A stretch of DNA of 64,000 nt. Source: Batillaria attramentaria. Taxonomy: Eukaryota > Mollusca > Gastropoda > Batillariidae. Made by a program: the position numbers and the translations under genes. Positions within the stretch are counted from its first letter, which is position 1, and the number at the start of each line of letters is the position of its first letter. This document shows, one piece after another, positions 12,766 through 26,800 of the stretch. The stretch lies in contig JACVVK020000059.1 in assembly GCA_018292915.2 (NCBI GenBank), forward strand, positions 111,001 to 175,000, written 5' to 3'. The notes under the pieces are model-generated. The model was not told where the DNA came from, made no database searches, and was given only the letters and a program-made list of their open reading frames with translations.

Positions 12766-15700
12766 AGTTTAACGTCCTTTTCCACCAGCTATTGGTGATA
12801 TAAAAAACAGGGCAACGAGAAAAAGGCCAGCACAAATATTTGGCCCAAGCCAGGATTCAAACTCACGACCAGTGCACTGAAAGTCAAACAGCTATCCATT
12901 CGGCTATCCCGGCTCCCCCAGAAGCCAGGAAAAACAACACAGCTTAGAGACTTCAAGAAAACCGGATAAGATCACTGAGTGCATGGGTGAAGGGCAGGCA
13001 GCAGGACTACTTCCAAACTGTAAAATAGTGTAAACGCTCATGAAATGACAGTAGAGGACTCACCATGATGCACTTGAGAGAGGTTGTAGAGCTGCATGCA
13101 GCGAGTGACCCAGGGTTTGTGAGCGATGAGATTCAGGTCCTGAGCCTTGTTCTCGATGGCGGACTCCATGTCGAATGAGCGTAGCTTGGCGGACATGATG
13201 CCCGCTGGAGCGTCTGGCAGGCCGAGGAAGCAGTCCTTCAAGATGGTCTTGAACAATGTCAAGTTCTGAGGAAATGCAGCAAAAGGATTAGACAAAGGAC
13301 ATCATGGCAACAACTGTAATAGTAATGAGAGGAGTAGTTTGGAGAAGCATACATTTACACTATTCTTATACAAAGACAAAAGAATCTGATATCTAACTTT
13401 AACCCTGGCGTTCCTGAATTAGTTTGTCTTATGCTGAAAAATCCATAGAGTTAGTCCGAAATATTCCATTCTCAGCACCAAAAACCTACGTCAATGTAAT
13501 CATTTGTGACGAGGCCACGTTTCATTAACTGTTTAATTCTAGTACACATGGGAAGTATAGCCACCAGACTGGAGTGAACATGTACATCACACCTGTTTCA
13601 TTTACACCGCCAAAGCTGAAAATTTACTGCAGAAGACATCAACATCTACAGGAAAATCATGAATGCACTCAGCAGGTAACAACTGCAGATAGTCCGATTA
13701 CCACACTTCGAAACATAGTCATGCCTCTGTAAATTGACCAAACGCGTGTACCTCCCCAGTCAGACGTGGCCCAATAATATCCTCGATGGTCTGCGCTACA
13801 ATAGCGTGTTCCTGCTTGCCAGCTGCTGTCATGGGGTTGGGTGTCCCTGCCTTGCGCATGCCCATCTGACCCGGCAACTTGGGACCTGTTAACCCAATGC
13901 ATACCAAGTAACAACAACGGCCACTGAAGGCTGTACTGTTGCAGATATCTTAACACTTCAGCCCTGCCACCGTATCACATACGGTCTCGCAGATCCTAAC
14001 AATAATATGCGTGCATGTGCCCGACTCTCCCGACTCTCATATGCTCTGCACAGTGGAAGATTCTCCTATAGGATGGATCCAATACTTCTTGAGAAACATG
14101 GTTTTGAATGCAAGCGCCCAGCTTTAGATCTAGCACACTTGAAAAACTCCCAGACAGAGAGCGTTATCACTACTGAGATTCCTTGAGGGCTGAAAGGGCT
14201 AACTCATTTCCTACCAAGTAAGTCTGGGGTTGTGCAACAGTGGCCTCACTAAGAACATTCCAGATCTATCGAACAGAGTATGTAGGCAAAGTGTCCACCC
14301 TCGCAAAAGAGCCGTAAAGGAACAGTTACTCTTGCCTGATTCTCCCAAAACCAACAGAAAAGTAAAAAACATGGAATACTTGTGTGCAGCACAAAATGTG
14401 TTAATATTTCCAAAGAAATGTAGGTGGATCTTTATGAGTAAAAACGAATACTGACCGCCAACTGATCCAGCATGAGTGACAACCCGAGTGGTGGGCGCCT
14501 CCGAGTTTGCGCTCTCAGAGCGAGACGTCTCCTCTCGTTTGTCCTTCTCTGCCATCTTGTCATCTCGCATGCTGCGCCTCTTCTGACTGGCTCTCTTCAG
14601 GACACCGTTCAGCGCAGACACCGAGAAGTGGTGATGATACTCGCAGGGCCTGCACACAAGTACAGTTTATCACACACTTCAGTACACTGCAGAGACGGGT
14701 TTCGTGTGGTAAGGCTGTGGCTGTGACTGTAGACACTTTCTTCACAAAATAAACATTAGGATCAAGTGGTCGTGAATATTACACTTTCATTCTGTGGATT
14801 CCAAAGATTGGAGTACATAAAAGGTGACCTGAGGAAGCTTAGAGTAATGAACTGGCTGAGCAATGACCGCCCTGCTGGCAATCTTTTGTTTTATTTTTTA
14901 ATAATTGCCTTTTATAAGTAGCAATTTTAATTTAAGAACAACAACATTTGACTTCCTTTAGATTCTAAACACTGTCAATTCAAAATACCCACAGGTCAAC
15001 TTCATGATAAATTCTCATCCATTACTAGACAATCACGCCACAACTTTTGGGGCCTGGAATGCTCCAGGTTTCGCTTGAAATGCAGAAGTGCAAAGCAAAA
15101 TGGAAAACCAGCTTGCATGTCGAAAGAATCAGGTCATTAAAGAAACTCACAGCTGATCTTTCACAAGCTCTGACAGCACTTTGAGCCTCAGCGCCAAGAC
15201 ATATGGAGCACGGAAGCCGAGGGCAGCGCACTTGGCCTTGAGAATCTGTCCCAAGTCTGGCTTGATGAGTGAGATGGTGCGGAACGAGCCAGCGATGTCA
15301 TTCGGGAAGTTTCCAGTAGGAATGTTGTGCTTGGGGTCTGTTGTCATGAACAAACCTACGTTCCTCTTCATAGGAATCTGTCATCCAAAGATACAAATAC
15401 AAGGTTAATGTTGACTCAGTGCAGCATGTGATGCAGGAAGACAGATGACAAAAATCAGAATACAAAGGGTGCTGCCATCAATTTCTTACAAGTGTACATT
15501 GTAAGAAATTGAGCTGCACCGAAGCAATAGCACATGGTGATTTCTGTACAAGCTGAAGACAGACTGATGAAAGTGGAGAGCGAAGTTTGTGGCATCGAAG
15601 TACAACAAAAAGTTGACTGAACGAAGCCCAGTTTACTTTGAAGGAAATATTTATCTGTGCTACACAAAAAAAGAACAATCATCAGTGCCCTCTCACCTCT

Positions 15701-18700
15701 GTGCCGTCCACGAGGTACATGAAGTTCTGCTTGGCTCGCATGGCCAGGATGATGGACTGCACGTGGTCCATGAGGACTGACATGGACTCTTTGCTCAGCG
15801 TTTGTCCTTCATCAAAACATCCCCAGCAGCCATCCTACACAGACAGCAACACATGTGAAGAATGTTTGTGTCAGAGGGGTTAAAGAAGAGGCAAAAATCT
15901 GACCGTGAGAACAAAAAACCCATAATCTGTTCTATGAAAGGCATCTATACCTCTTCGCTATATTGACCTGCATCTGCTAAAGGATATGAAATGAATTGTA
16001 TTGAATTGAACTGAGATGAGTAACTGACTAAGAGCAAGTAAAAGACAGACTAGTTTGTAAAAGTCTATTCCTGGAATTTTGTAAGTCTGTTTTCATCTGT
16101 AAGAGTTTATTAATATTATTATTACTATCATTGCACATTAGTGTGCTTTTATTGGAGGGATGGGGAGGGGGTATAAAGTTAACCTTAGGTCAGTTAAAAG
16201 GCACTGTGATGCTGTGTACTGTGGTAGGAGAGGCTGGGAGAGATACCCACCATAGACATGCCTTGACAGATTTTGCCGATGTTGACAGGGCTGAAAACTT
16301 CAGAGCACTGGAACACCCCCATAAAGTGTCCGAAGATGTTTGCCAAGCCCTGAAAATATAAACAACACGTCACAAAATGTTTTTACGCTAATGATTTGTT
16401 CAGGATCACCACCTCTCATCCAAGGGGATGACCCTAGGATTGTTCAGCCAAGAACATCATAACCAATACCACTAACAGACAGCTGGTTTCCTAGAGCTCA
16501 GAGCATGCAAGTGTGTCCTGCAGCAGACATAATCGGAAGTTCTGCTGCACGATACAGGACCACACTTAGGACTGACAACAATGCATCTGGTATCCTACAG
16601 CATAGTGCATGCGTGTCCTGCAGTAGCGGCACTGTCTGCGTGGGGGACATAATCGGAAATTCTGCTGCATGAAACGGGGTCACTTTCAGGACTGACAACG
16701 ATGCATCTGGCTTCCCAGAGCTCAGTAGCTGCACTGTCTGTGTGGTGGACATGATCAAAAGTTCTGCTGCATGATACAGGGCCAAATTTAGGACTGACAA
16801 CAATGCATCACCCTCCCAGAGCTTTTATATCCATGTTGGACATCGGTCATAGACCAATAGAACTTTTAAATATCTGATCTTTTTCTCACCAAAGTGGACA
16901 TATGTTTTTTATTACTTCTGCTCCGTAGTCATCAAGATCCATTACTTTCCACATTTTCAGACAGCCTGGACATTTGTCCTATGTTAGTTCCCCTGTAAAG
17001 CTCTGCCCTCCCTGTCGACAAACTCATCCAGGGCTACTATTCCCCCCTTCCACTTACTCTGATAGTTTCAGTCTTGCCAACGCCAACAGGTCCTGTGATG
17101 CGAGCGCCCAGACACTGGTTCAGAGCCAGCGACATGGTCAGGAAGCAGCGCTCGGTGATCGGGGTCAAGGCCACACCGCAGTCTGTGCCGTAGAACTCGG
17201 TGCCGTAGCTGTATGCTGTGTCCAGGATCCACACCATTGGTTCTGGTGGCTTCTCCTCTGTATGAATGAAGCCACAACAGATGAATGTGTATGGAAGCAG
17301 TCTTCACTGAGATGGCAGCTATTTGATCTCAAATATTTTTTACAGTGATTACAAACACACTAGGAAAACCCAGCCAACCAACGAAACAAACAAGCAAGAA
17401 AAACTCTGACCTGATGGGTGCATGTAGCATCGTACACTGCGTCGCCACTCGAAGTCTGTCACCTCTCGCAGCTTGCGTGAACACATGTTGTCAATGACAT
17501 CTCGCAGATACATGGATTGCTACAAGAAAGAGTAACACAGAATTTTTCTTCTACAGTACCAGTAAGTGTCAAGTACATTGAACCTCCATTGACTCTGACA
17601 TCCTCTCCCTCTTCATTTAAAAAAGTTCTGCCCACGAGCATTATAAATACAAGCAGACATGCAGACTGAATGCGCATGTTTCACACAAGATGAAATTAAG
17701 CACAGAGAAAGCATTAGAATTACAAATCAATAGAAGAGAGAAAGCAGTGAGAAAGATTTAGATTTAGAATCTTGTCCCTTACAGTGATCATGCACTCAAG
17801 TCGAGCTTTGTGAACGGGCAGCATGGGCTCATCAAGCGTCCTCCACACCCCTCGCACCAAGACAGATGACAGTCGGCCAGTGTTTGCCTGGTACTTCTTC
17901 AGGAGCGTGTGCAGTGCCTTGCGGTCATATCGGATTTCTGTGACGCCCTGTTCACACTCCCGCGTCCAGTGGTACAGCATCCCCAGTCGACACACTTGTG
18001 ATGGATACTGCAAATCACCAACAGAAGTGATAATAAAATACTGAGCTAACTGGCAGAGTGAAGTGTGTGTACACCAGGACTTACCTTGAACTGTGTTGAT
18101 CTACAATGTGAACATATATATACATGTAGTTATTACAAAATTTCAGCCAGAACTTACCTTGTACGCCCACTCATCCATGGGGACACTGGAGTTGCAATCG
18201 TTGACGACGCCAATGTTGAGCTCGTGGAGCGTGTGTCCCACAGAGTCACGAAGCTTGCCCAGCCACACCTCGACACCATCCACCAACCCCACCTGCTCGC
18301 AAAGAGAAGTGATGAAAATGTGTGCAACATGTAAGTCAACACTCATTTTCTTACAACTATGCCCCGTATGTGGTGGAAAAGGACGTTAAAACCCCAAACA
18401 CCCCCCTCCCCCCCCCCCCCCCCCTTACAACTATGCTTCTGGGCAGAGCACACCAAGAGAAAAGAAATGCATCGGCATACATGTACAAGACAGAGCTGTA
18501 TAAGCATGCAAGGCAGAAGCGACCTAATTCTATGGATATTGAATTGTACATACACAGTGGAAGATGCATTGGGAAGGTGGATGTCTTCTGTCCAGGTCTT
18601 ATTTCAAGGACAAAGACACTGGAAAAGGCCTGTACAAATTTTGACCCTGTTGGGATTGGAACTCAGAACCTTACAATGTTCACCTGGTTGCGCCACCTGG

Positions 18701-18903
18701 CTCCCTGGGTTCAGTGGGAAGCCAGCCTAAGAGTGAACTACAATGATAAGCAGCAGACTTATGTATACAAATTTCTCCCAGAAAAACACTGTAGATCACA
18801 TTCTGATTCTGCTGACACTTCATGTTCATGGCTGCTGCTGTCTGTTTTTCCCAACAAAAAAACATCAAGACACACCAGATTCTCCAAGTGAAATTATGTG
18901 ACT

Positions 18904-18986
<83 letters not shown>

Positions 18987-21900
18987 CTATCAATGGCCTT
19001 GCATGTGAGTTATCTCACCTTTTCCAGTAGGGGCAGCACCTCTCCATCTGAACTGAGTATGGCAGTGGCGTCCATCATGAGGACATCATCGACAAGGCCC
19101 TCGGATGGCAGCATCGTCGGGCCTGACTGCAGCAGCTGAGGGTTCATGTTCTGGTACACAAAACAAAATACACTGCACAAGACTTCAGAATAAATGTTCT
19201 GCACCTGGCATCAAATGTAGCTCAATTCATTTTGTTCAAGTACCAGTCACTAATCTAGAGTAGAAAAGAGCTAAGATTTTAATGGACACATAAGTAGGAC
19301 CTGTGAGACAGAACTTTAACCGTAGAGCCCTGACCGTTAACACGTGTTATCATAAATATCTTCCACCAGTCATGATTAAATTGTAAATGATTATCACACA
19401 TCTTTTCTCATACAGAACTAACAGGGTCAGTCCAATGTTATGATCTACAAGTAACACACTTGACTGAACATCACTTCATGTAAGTGTAACATATGAATGA
19501 AACTAGGAAACTGCTGAGGCTTCAACAGCCAGAAGAAACTAGTGAGTTCATCTTTCGTGTAGACTGCTGGACTTAAGATCGGAAGGGTGAAATTAAAGGG
19601 GTCGCACTCGATCTTGAGAATGAGCTGGTTCCAAGTAAATGAAAACTAGCTCAGACTGTTGGTGGGAACAGAAGACGCCAAAACAGTTTCAGAAACCAGA
19701 CAGAAATTACTGAGAAAATAAAGAGTTAAAGAGTGTGTTACAGTAACAAAAATGAAAGCTGTATAAAGGACAAATGAAAGCATGAAGTATACAGTGTATC
19801 TCTGGTCTCTTGTTATGCTGAGAGAGTTCTTGATTGTTTTACTGGTAGCAGGTGTGTCAATGGTAACATTGTTAGTAATATGTGTAAAAGCATATGGTTG
19901 CCATGCAAATGTGACATGCTAGGACTTATAAAAAAAAACAAAAAACTGTACATGCAATGTTTTTTGTTTCCTTTTTGATAAACCGAAGACCTAGTGTAAA
20001 AGCAAAAAGTATTTTACCAGTATACAATGCTTATATAAATATATGAAGAGATAATGATGATGATGAGAGAGAGAGGGGGGGGGGGGAGGGGGGTTCTGGT
20101 GTTTCTCTTATACAGTACACACGTGCACCAACTCCTAAGATCTAAGTGCAGAGGTATACATCCATGTCTCCAACCACCGACACTGCTTTCAACAGAAATC
20201 TAGTCCCTTTTGACAGTTTCAAACACTGGCAACTTTATGCTGAATGTGAATAATGTTTGGCAGATTGATCAAGAGTGACTGAATACGGCCCTGATGGGCA
20301 AGTGGAGATCTGGGGGTGGGGAGGGGGGGAGGGCGAGACAAGCAGCTATCCTAACTGAATAGTCCAGCTGCACCCTACTCAATCCAGTCCGGCTGCCACA
20401 CCTGATGTATCCTTGACTACAATGGACAGGTTACACAAAAACATCCAGTTCACACAGCCAGAGGAAACTGGCAGAGTAAGCACAATATTTTTGCTCCTGC
20501 CTAGGGTAGGGGTTGCACGCACACAGACTCGCCGAATGAAATGCGAGACTCAGACAGCAGTGAACCAACTCAATAGACCACTGGCACCACCATGTGAGCA
20601 TGATATTGCTGTTTTCTTTCTTAATGTTGGCAAGCAGCAATCAGTGTGGCAGCCACAATGACCCAAAATGTGCTATAGCTTTTGTGCTGTGCATATGAAG
20701 TGCCCGTGATGCAAAGACTGACCTAATTACATGTACTTAAACAACAACAACAACAAACAAACAAACAAACCAACAAGTATGCGCGCTTACGGGTACTCTA
20801 AAACTACTTGGAACTACCCAAGTGCTCACTACTATATTCCATCTATTGCATGTGGTCCCTTAGAGCTATCAGCTAAGCTAAGCACGCACCTACTTGTGCT
20901 TATGATCTACTGACAATACGCAGGTGCTGATAAAAAAAATTGTACTATAGAAATGTAAGACTATATTACAAACCAAAAGTTTGTTAGGATCCTGCCATCG
21001 AAAGAAGAAAAGATGAAAGTGTTAAAACGTCTGCACAAGTTAAAGAAGTGTATAAACTAATATTCAACGTAATTACTATTCAATGTTGCTGTTAGTTTTT
21101 AATTTTAGTGGAGTTGGTCAGTGGAAGATGACAACATGCAGAGAACAGTGCTTTAGTACACTTGCATGAATAAATGTACTAATAGATGCATTAGAAATTA
21201 GGTCCCCAAACCTTTGACTTCCAATCCTGTTGTGTAAAATATTTAATAGATTTGTAATGTTAGCATCACACAGTGCATGGATGAATGTGCTGAAACAACT
21301 GTACATGCATTCCTTAAGTGCAAATCACGTACATTGCAAAAACAAAGATTGTGCAATTTACACTAAAAACAGTTTAACAAACATAAAACATTGTGCAAAT
21401 GAGTCCAATTGTCGGAAATGTTATTTTCAAAATGGCTGAAAAGAAGACACCATTAAACTGTAACAAAAAAAAAAAAGAAAAAAAGAAAAAAAAACTTGCA
21501 AAGATTTTGAAACAGTGAGGAATTAAGCTTATCAGTTTTAAAGTAACAACTGAACACTGCCAGCTGAACAGCTAACATTATATTTTCAACACCACTTAGA
21601 GAAAAACAGACGAAGAAAAGTCACAGGAAAAAATTAACATGGCCTCGCCTTGGTGTCTTTATTCTGTCACAGAAATTTAGCACAAAATTTCTGTCAAACA
21701 CCTTGGAAAAGTATCCTCGAACTTACAAAAACAACTCTACGCTTATTCAAGGATCTGAACCTATGATTACGATTTAACTCTTCAGCGCACCATGTCAAGT
21801 TTGCAAATACCGGTACATGAAGTCAAGTATTCTTGCCTACCACTATTGTGCACTCCCAAACACTGCATCACCAACATCCAGTATCAAGTTCACCAAATTA

Positions 21901-22706
21901 AAGTATTCCAATGAATAACCCATTCATCTCATGTGTGTGTTTGCATAATTGTTGGTACATGTATGAGTGCGGGAGTACACGCATTGTGTCACTTTGTGAG
22001 AATTTTGCGCTACAGTCAAACCTGTGTAAGGCGGTCACCCAAGGGACTGGGTCAAACTGACCACCTTAGACAGGTGACCGGGTTATCCAGGGTGGCATGT
22101 CAACAGCTAACATGTCAGGGTATCCTCTGGGGTGACCAGGTTAGACAGTGGCATAGCTTATACAGGTGACCGCCTTGGCAGGTTCGACTGTATATAAGTA
22201 CAATTCATTATTACATGTATTATTATCTCTGAGTTTGAAAGTGTAGATATGTATGTCCCAGTCAAAATAAGACAGAATAAGACAGGTCAGGGCAACTCAA
22301 GATGAGGTGTGCGTTCATCGTAAGTTGGATAAACCTGACATGGTGCGCTGAAGAGATAAACAAAACTGTGCAGTCACTCCACTCTGCGTGCAAGATCTGA
22401 ATATTAATCATGTCTGAACAAGCATGCACATAAAAGTAAAAGAAGTGCCACAGCACCATTAAGAAGATCTCTTTAAAAAAAACAACAATAACAAAACAAA
22501 ACAACTTTTGCGCATCAAAATGCGCAAGGGTGGCATCATATGCAAGTCTTACAGTGTCAGTCTTACTTTTAGCTCCTCACCACTGCTATCTTTTAAGGTG
22601 TTATCTGGCGCATTTCAATCTATCCTTTTGTTTTGGGTTTTATTACTGGTACTTGTTCTTGGTTTTTAATCTTGGTCTCTGCCTGTCCTTTGTTTTTTCT
22701 ACTCAG

Positions 22707-22783
<77 letters not shown>

Positions 22784-23755
22784 GTTTTACTTTTATAGTT
22801 GTTCTTACATAGTGTACATTGAGTGAATTTTTTTTTTTTTTTTTTTTAAAGATTGTAAGGCGCCTAGAGCTCGTTCCCCGGGGATAGGCGCCCTATAAAT
22901 ATTATTATTATTAAATTCATGTACATGAGACACAAAGGGTGAGCACTGACACAGTTGTTACTGACTGAGTCTCTGCCACTGTGAAATCTCAGGTTCAATT
23001 CTGTGCTGAACTAAACTATGTGATGACAGTTTCTTTTTTCCTTTTCTTTTCTTTGTTCTTCTCCCCAAGCAAAGTTCATATAGGCAGGTGGATGGGGATG
23101 CTCTTGCAGCAACACATACTGGGATAAGAATTCCGTATTTCCAAACAGTGATCATAAAGCAGTTCCACCAGGTATGTGGCATAGATCAAAGGAAATTACT
23201 TACAAAGTGCTGATGAAGCCGTTTGTCAATTTTGGGTGGTGTTGTGGAACGAGGCTGTAGCCCTGAGGACATTCCAGAGGAAGTTCGTCCTCGGTCATGA
23301 GGAGATAAGCCAGCTGGCGTGCGAGAGTGGCGGGTGTACGGCACGTCTCTGACATCATCACTGATGCTGTCATCCAGCCCTATGTCATGTGCCTTCTCCA
23401 ACCTGACATCGTGAATCTGCATGAAGATGGACCTGAAAAAAGAAAGAAAGAAGAAGAAGTGAAAATCCTGTTAGCACAAAAACTGTATATGTATGAAGAT
23501 CTCAGACTGAACAAGATGTACAGACTAACCCAGGGATAATTTAAAATTTTGGGGATCTATTCCACGAGTTGTAAACGCTTTCAGGTATCCTGACCAAAAA
23601 AAAAAAAAAATGTACAGTGCTAACATGCAAGAGCAAGGTAATATGTTTCTTCCGTCTTTGATCCGACTTTTGAACGAGCAAGATCTTTCTGTCTTTTCCC
23701 TCTGCTAGACTGACTGTGACCATCGAAATTGGATGCTGGTATATGCTTTTGTGTG

Positions 23756-23806
<51 letters not shown>

Positions 23807-26800
23807 TGTGTGTGTGTCTGTATGGTGGGGGGGGGGGGGGGGGAACAAAGGTTTTGCTATTCCTGAATTTCCCATGTTGGGATAATAGAGTGATTGATTT
23901 ATAATTATTGATTGATGCACAAAAAGCACTGCTTCCAGAAATTTTTGTTGTTGTTGCTAATTTTAAAACTTCTTGCTATTGTTTTAAATTTCTGAAAATA
24001 CATATGACTCTAAGAAAACCACCATGATGAGACCTGTCACACAGTATGCCATACCTGAGATGAGGACGAAGAGAATCAAGGTCATTTGGACGCGACAAAA
24101 GCGCCAGCAGAATGGGATCTGACAAGAAGTAGAAGCGAGGGAAGGCCCGCCGCTTGTTGTCAAGGTAACCCATCAGAGACTTGAAGCAGATCTCCAGCTC
24201 CTCGTGGATGTGTCGCAGCACCACTGCCTTGGGAACCTCACCTCCATAGCAACACTGGAACAGGATGGCAAAGACACTAGTTTTACAGACGATAATGTTC
24301 ATGAAGCCCTGAATTTTACAATGCAACTCTGAACTGTTCCTTACTGTCTTTTTAGTTCAGTGTTTGCTGTGTGGAAACGTCAACGCCTGACATGCTTGCA
24401 CTATTTTCCACCAGCACCATTGTAAAATTGTATACCTGCAGAACGTTGCGTGTGTCAAAGGCCCTTTTCATCATCTTGGTCCAGCCCTTGTCGATGCGAG
24501 CAAAGCGCTTGGCCTCTTGAGGCAATTCCTGGGAAAAAAACCGCAACATGTCAATGCAAACTGCACAGAAAAAAAATGCAACACAGGTATAAACAGAAAC
24601 AATTGTTCATATCTACAAGGGCATAAGACCCGATATGACCTAAACCAAGGCCTGTGGTATTTTTACTCGTGACAGGGAACACTTTCATGGACACAGTTTT
24701 CACACATTCAGCAAACAATTCTCTTCAACTTCGTTGTGTACTAAACATTTATATGTTATTAAACTTATTTATATGTGTTGAATAAAACCCATGACATACT
24801 ATCCAGTCAGCATCTCTCTTCAGTGCACAAGTACTGAAAATTAGTGCTCTCGTACCCTGACAGCCACAGAGTTGCTGAAAACTGCCTCCAGGTACTGCCA
24901 GAGGTCCTGCACCTCCAGCCACAACTCCAGCACTTCCGCCACCTCTTTCAGTTTCTCTGCCCACGATGCCGCCTCGTCTCTCAAAGGCCCGATGTACTTG
25001 GAGGTCAGCATGACCGCCAGCAGGGCTTCAGCGTCCTCCAGCTGCTCCAGCAAGCGCTGAAGATGGCAAAATACAACACTAGTTAAAACTGGATGGACCG
25101 TGATAGAAGAGAAGATGTCCATAACACCAATTGCACTAATCTGCTTAACTGTCACCTAGCAACATTGAAAATAAGTATGTAGGTGAGTGGTGCTACACTG
25201 CAGCCACATGCTTCCCCTGGGGGGGACCACAGCTGAATTTCCAGAAAGGAACAACAAAGTCATAATACAGTAGGAATAATGTGTCTGGAAAAAGACCTGG
25301 ATCATGCACCTGTTCAATGGTTGGGTAAAATTCAAGATGATGAGTAGTTTGTAGTTCCCCCTCACCCCCTACCTCCCACTCCCAAAGCTAAATCTGACTT
25401 CTGTACACAGATTAGCTGGCAAATTTCAAACTAGCAGAAAACATCTGGTAACTGACCCTGCTGCTGATTCTGTTAAGTTTATCTGACATTTCTCCCATAA
25501 TATGTTACGACGCATATGATTAACATGACTCTGAGCTGTGGATCACGAGTATTACACGGAAAGTGCTTAGTCTACTGCGTGTTTACCTGTGTGAAAGCCT
25601 TGTCCAGGTACATGGGACCACGCCGCTTGTAGTGCTCAAAGTTGAGCACCTGCTCTGTCCACTCCTCCTCCGTCACCCTCATCTTGATCTCCAGCTCAAG
25701 CTCTTGACTGGCTCCGCGACAGATCTCCTCGATCTCAGACTTGTGTCTGCACAAATCCAGAGATATCATGTGGATCATTCACAGTACTTGGGAAAAGCGT
25801 CCACAGAGAAAAGCAAAACAAAAAACAAATTTCTGTTTGGATGCTGAGCCCATGCTGTGATAGTAATGGCCTTTCTGCATTCCTTGTCCCAAAATTGGTT
25901 TGGCTCAAGCCAAGTACGTTCTGTCAACCTATTCCGCTCCCAAGGAAGCCCAAATACTAGAAGGTCAGTAAACATGTTGTCTCCAAGTATGAACAACACT
26001 ACCATTACAGAAAACAAAGATAAAGTGGGAGATGAACTAGAGAAATGGGGATGGTCATGCGCTGCATAGTACATGCATGTTACACTTTTTGAATGAAAGG
26101 GGTTTCTTCTGTCAGTTTGCTGATCATAGGATGATGAACTGACTGACACCAAGGAAAAAGACGAAAGTGATGCTAAGATGGAAGCAAAGCAACCAACTTG
26201 ATGAGGCCAATGTCCAGAAGATGGCAGAGCTTGAAGACGTTGGCCTCCAGCTGGAAGGAGCTGTTGGTGACCTGCATGACCTGGAGCCAGTGCCGGTTCC
26301 GGATCTCCTGCAAACACAAACGTACAACGTCAGGAACACCCCAATTTACCATCAAATGACACCCACAGGGCTCTTGCCTTTACCTTGATCCTTTAGTGCA
26401 CATGTGACTAGACCATCCTACCTTGCCCTCTGGACAATTGAACTCCCTTTGGGCAGCTGTACTGTTGGAGTGACGACTCCCTGCTTACAACCCCTTGAGT
26501 GCTGCCACCATTATCTACAGTTCTAGAATGTCAATATGCCTGAGCTGAGAATGTACGTATGTCATACTTTTCATACTCATACTCTTCGATAAACGGTATC
26601 ATCATCAGCACTCAAAACCCTCAGCTGGACTGTTTTCTTTCTTTATTAGATCTTCTATGAGTGACCACCTCCCAATAATAATAATAATAATGAGTATTGT
26701 ATAGGCGTATTACCAAATAATTAATTTCATGAATCGGCGAACTGAGCCCAACACGCACGCTCACGTGAATCACACGCAATCTCTCACACACTGGACATAA

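Larger units (their letters stand above)
19151..23203 (-). other. Largest dynein intron in the window, between exons 35 and 36
   Basis: About 4 kb. Contains a G-run (20080-20094), a SINE E copy, the MITE at 22011-22192, a microsatellite and a retroelement tail at 22848. No exon with dynein motifs was found inside, and the flanking exons join in phase 0. Confidence 0.75.

Noticed and set aside
16496..16825. CRISPR-like array
   Set aside because: The regularly repeated units are 120 bp tandem copies in an animal intron without short conserved repeats and unique spacers.
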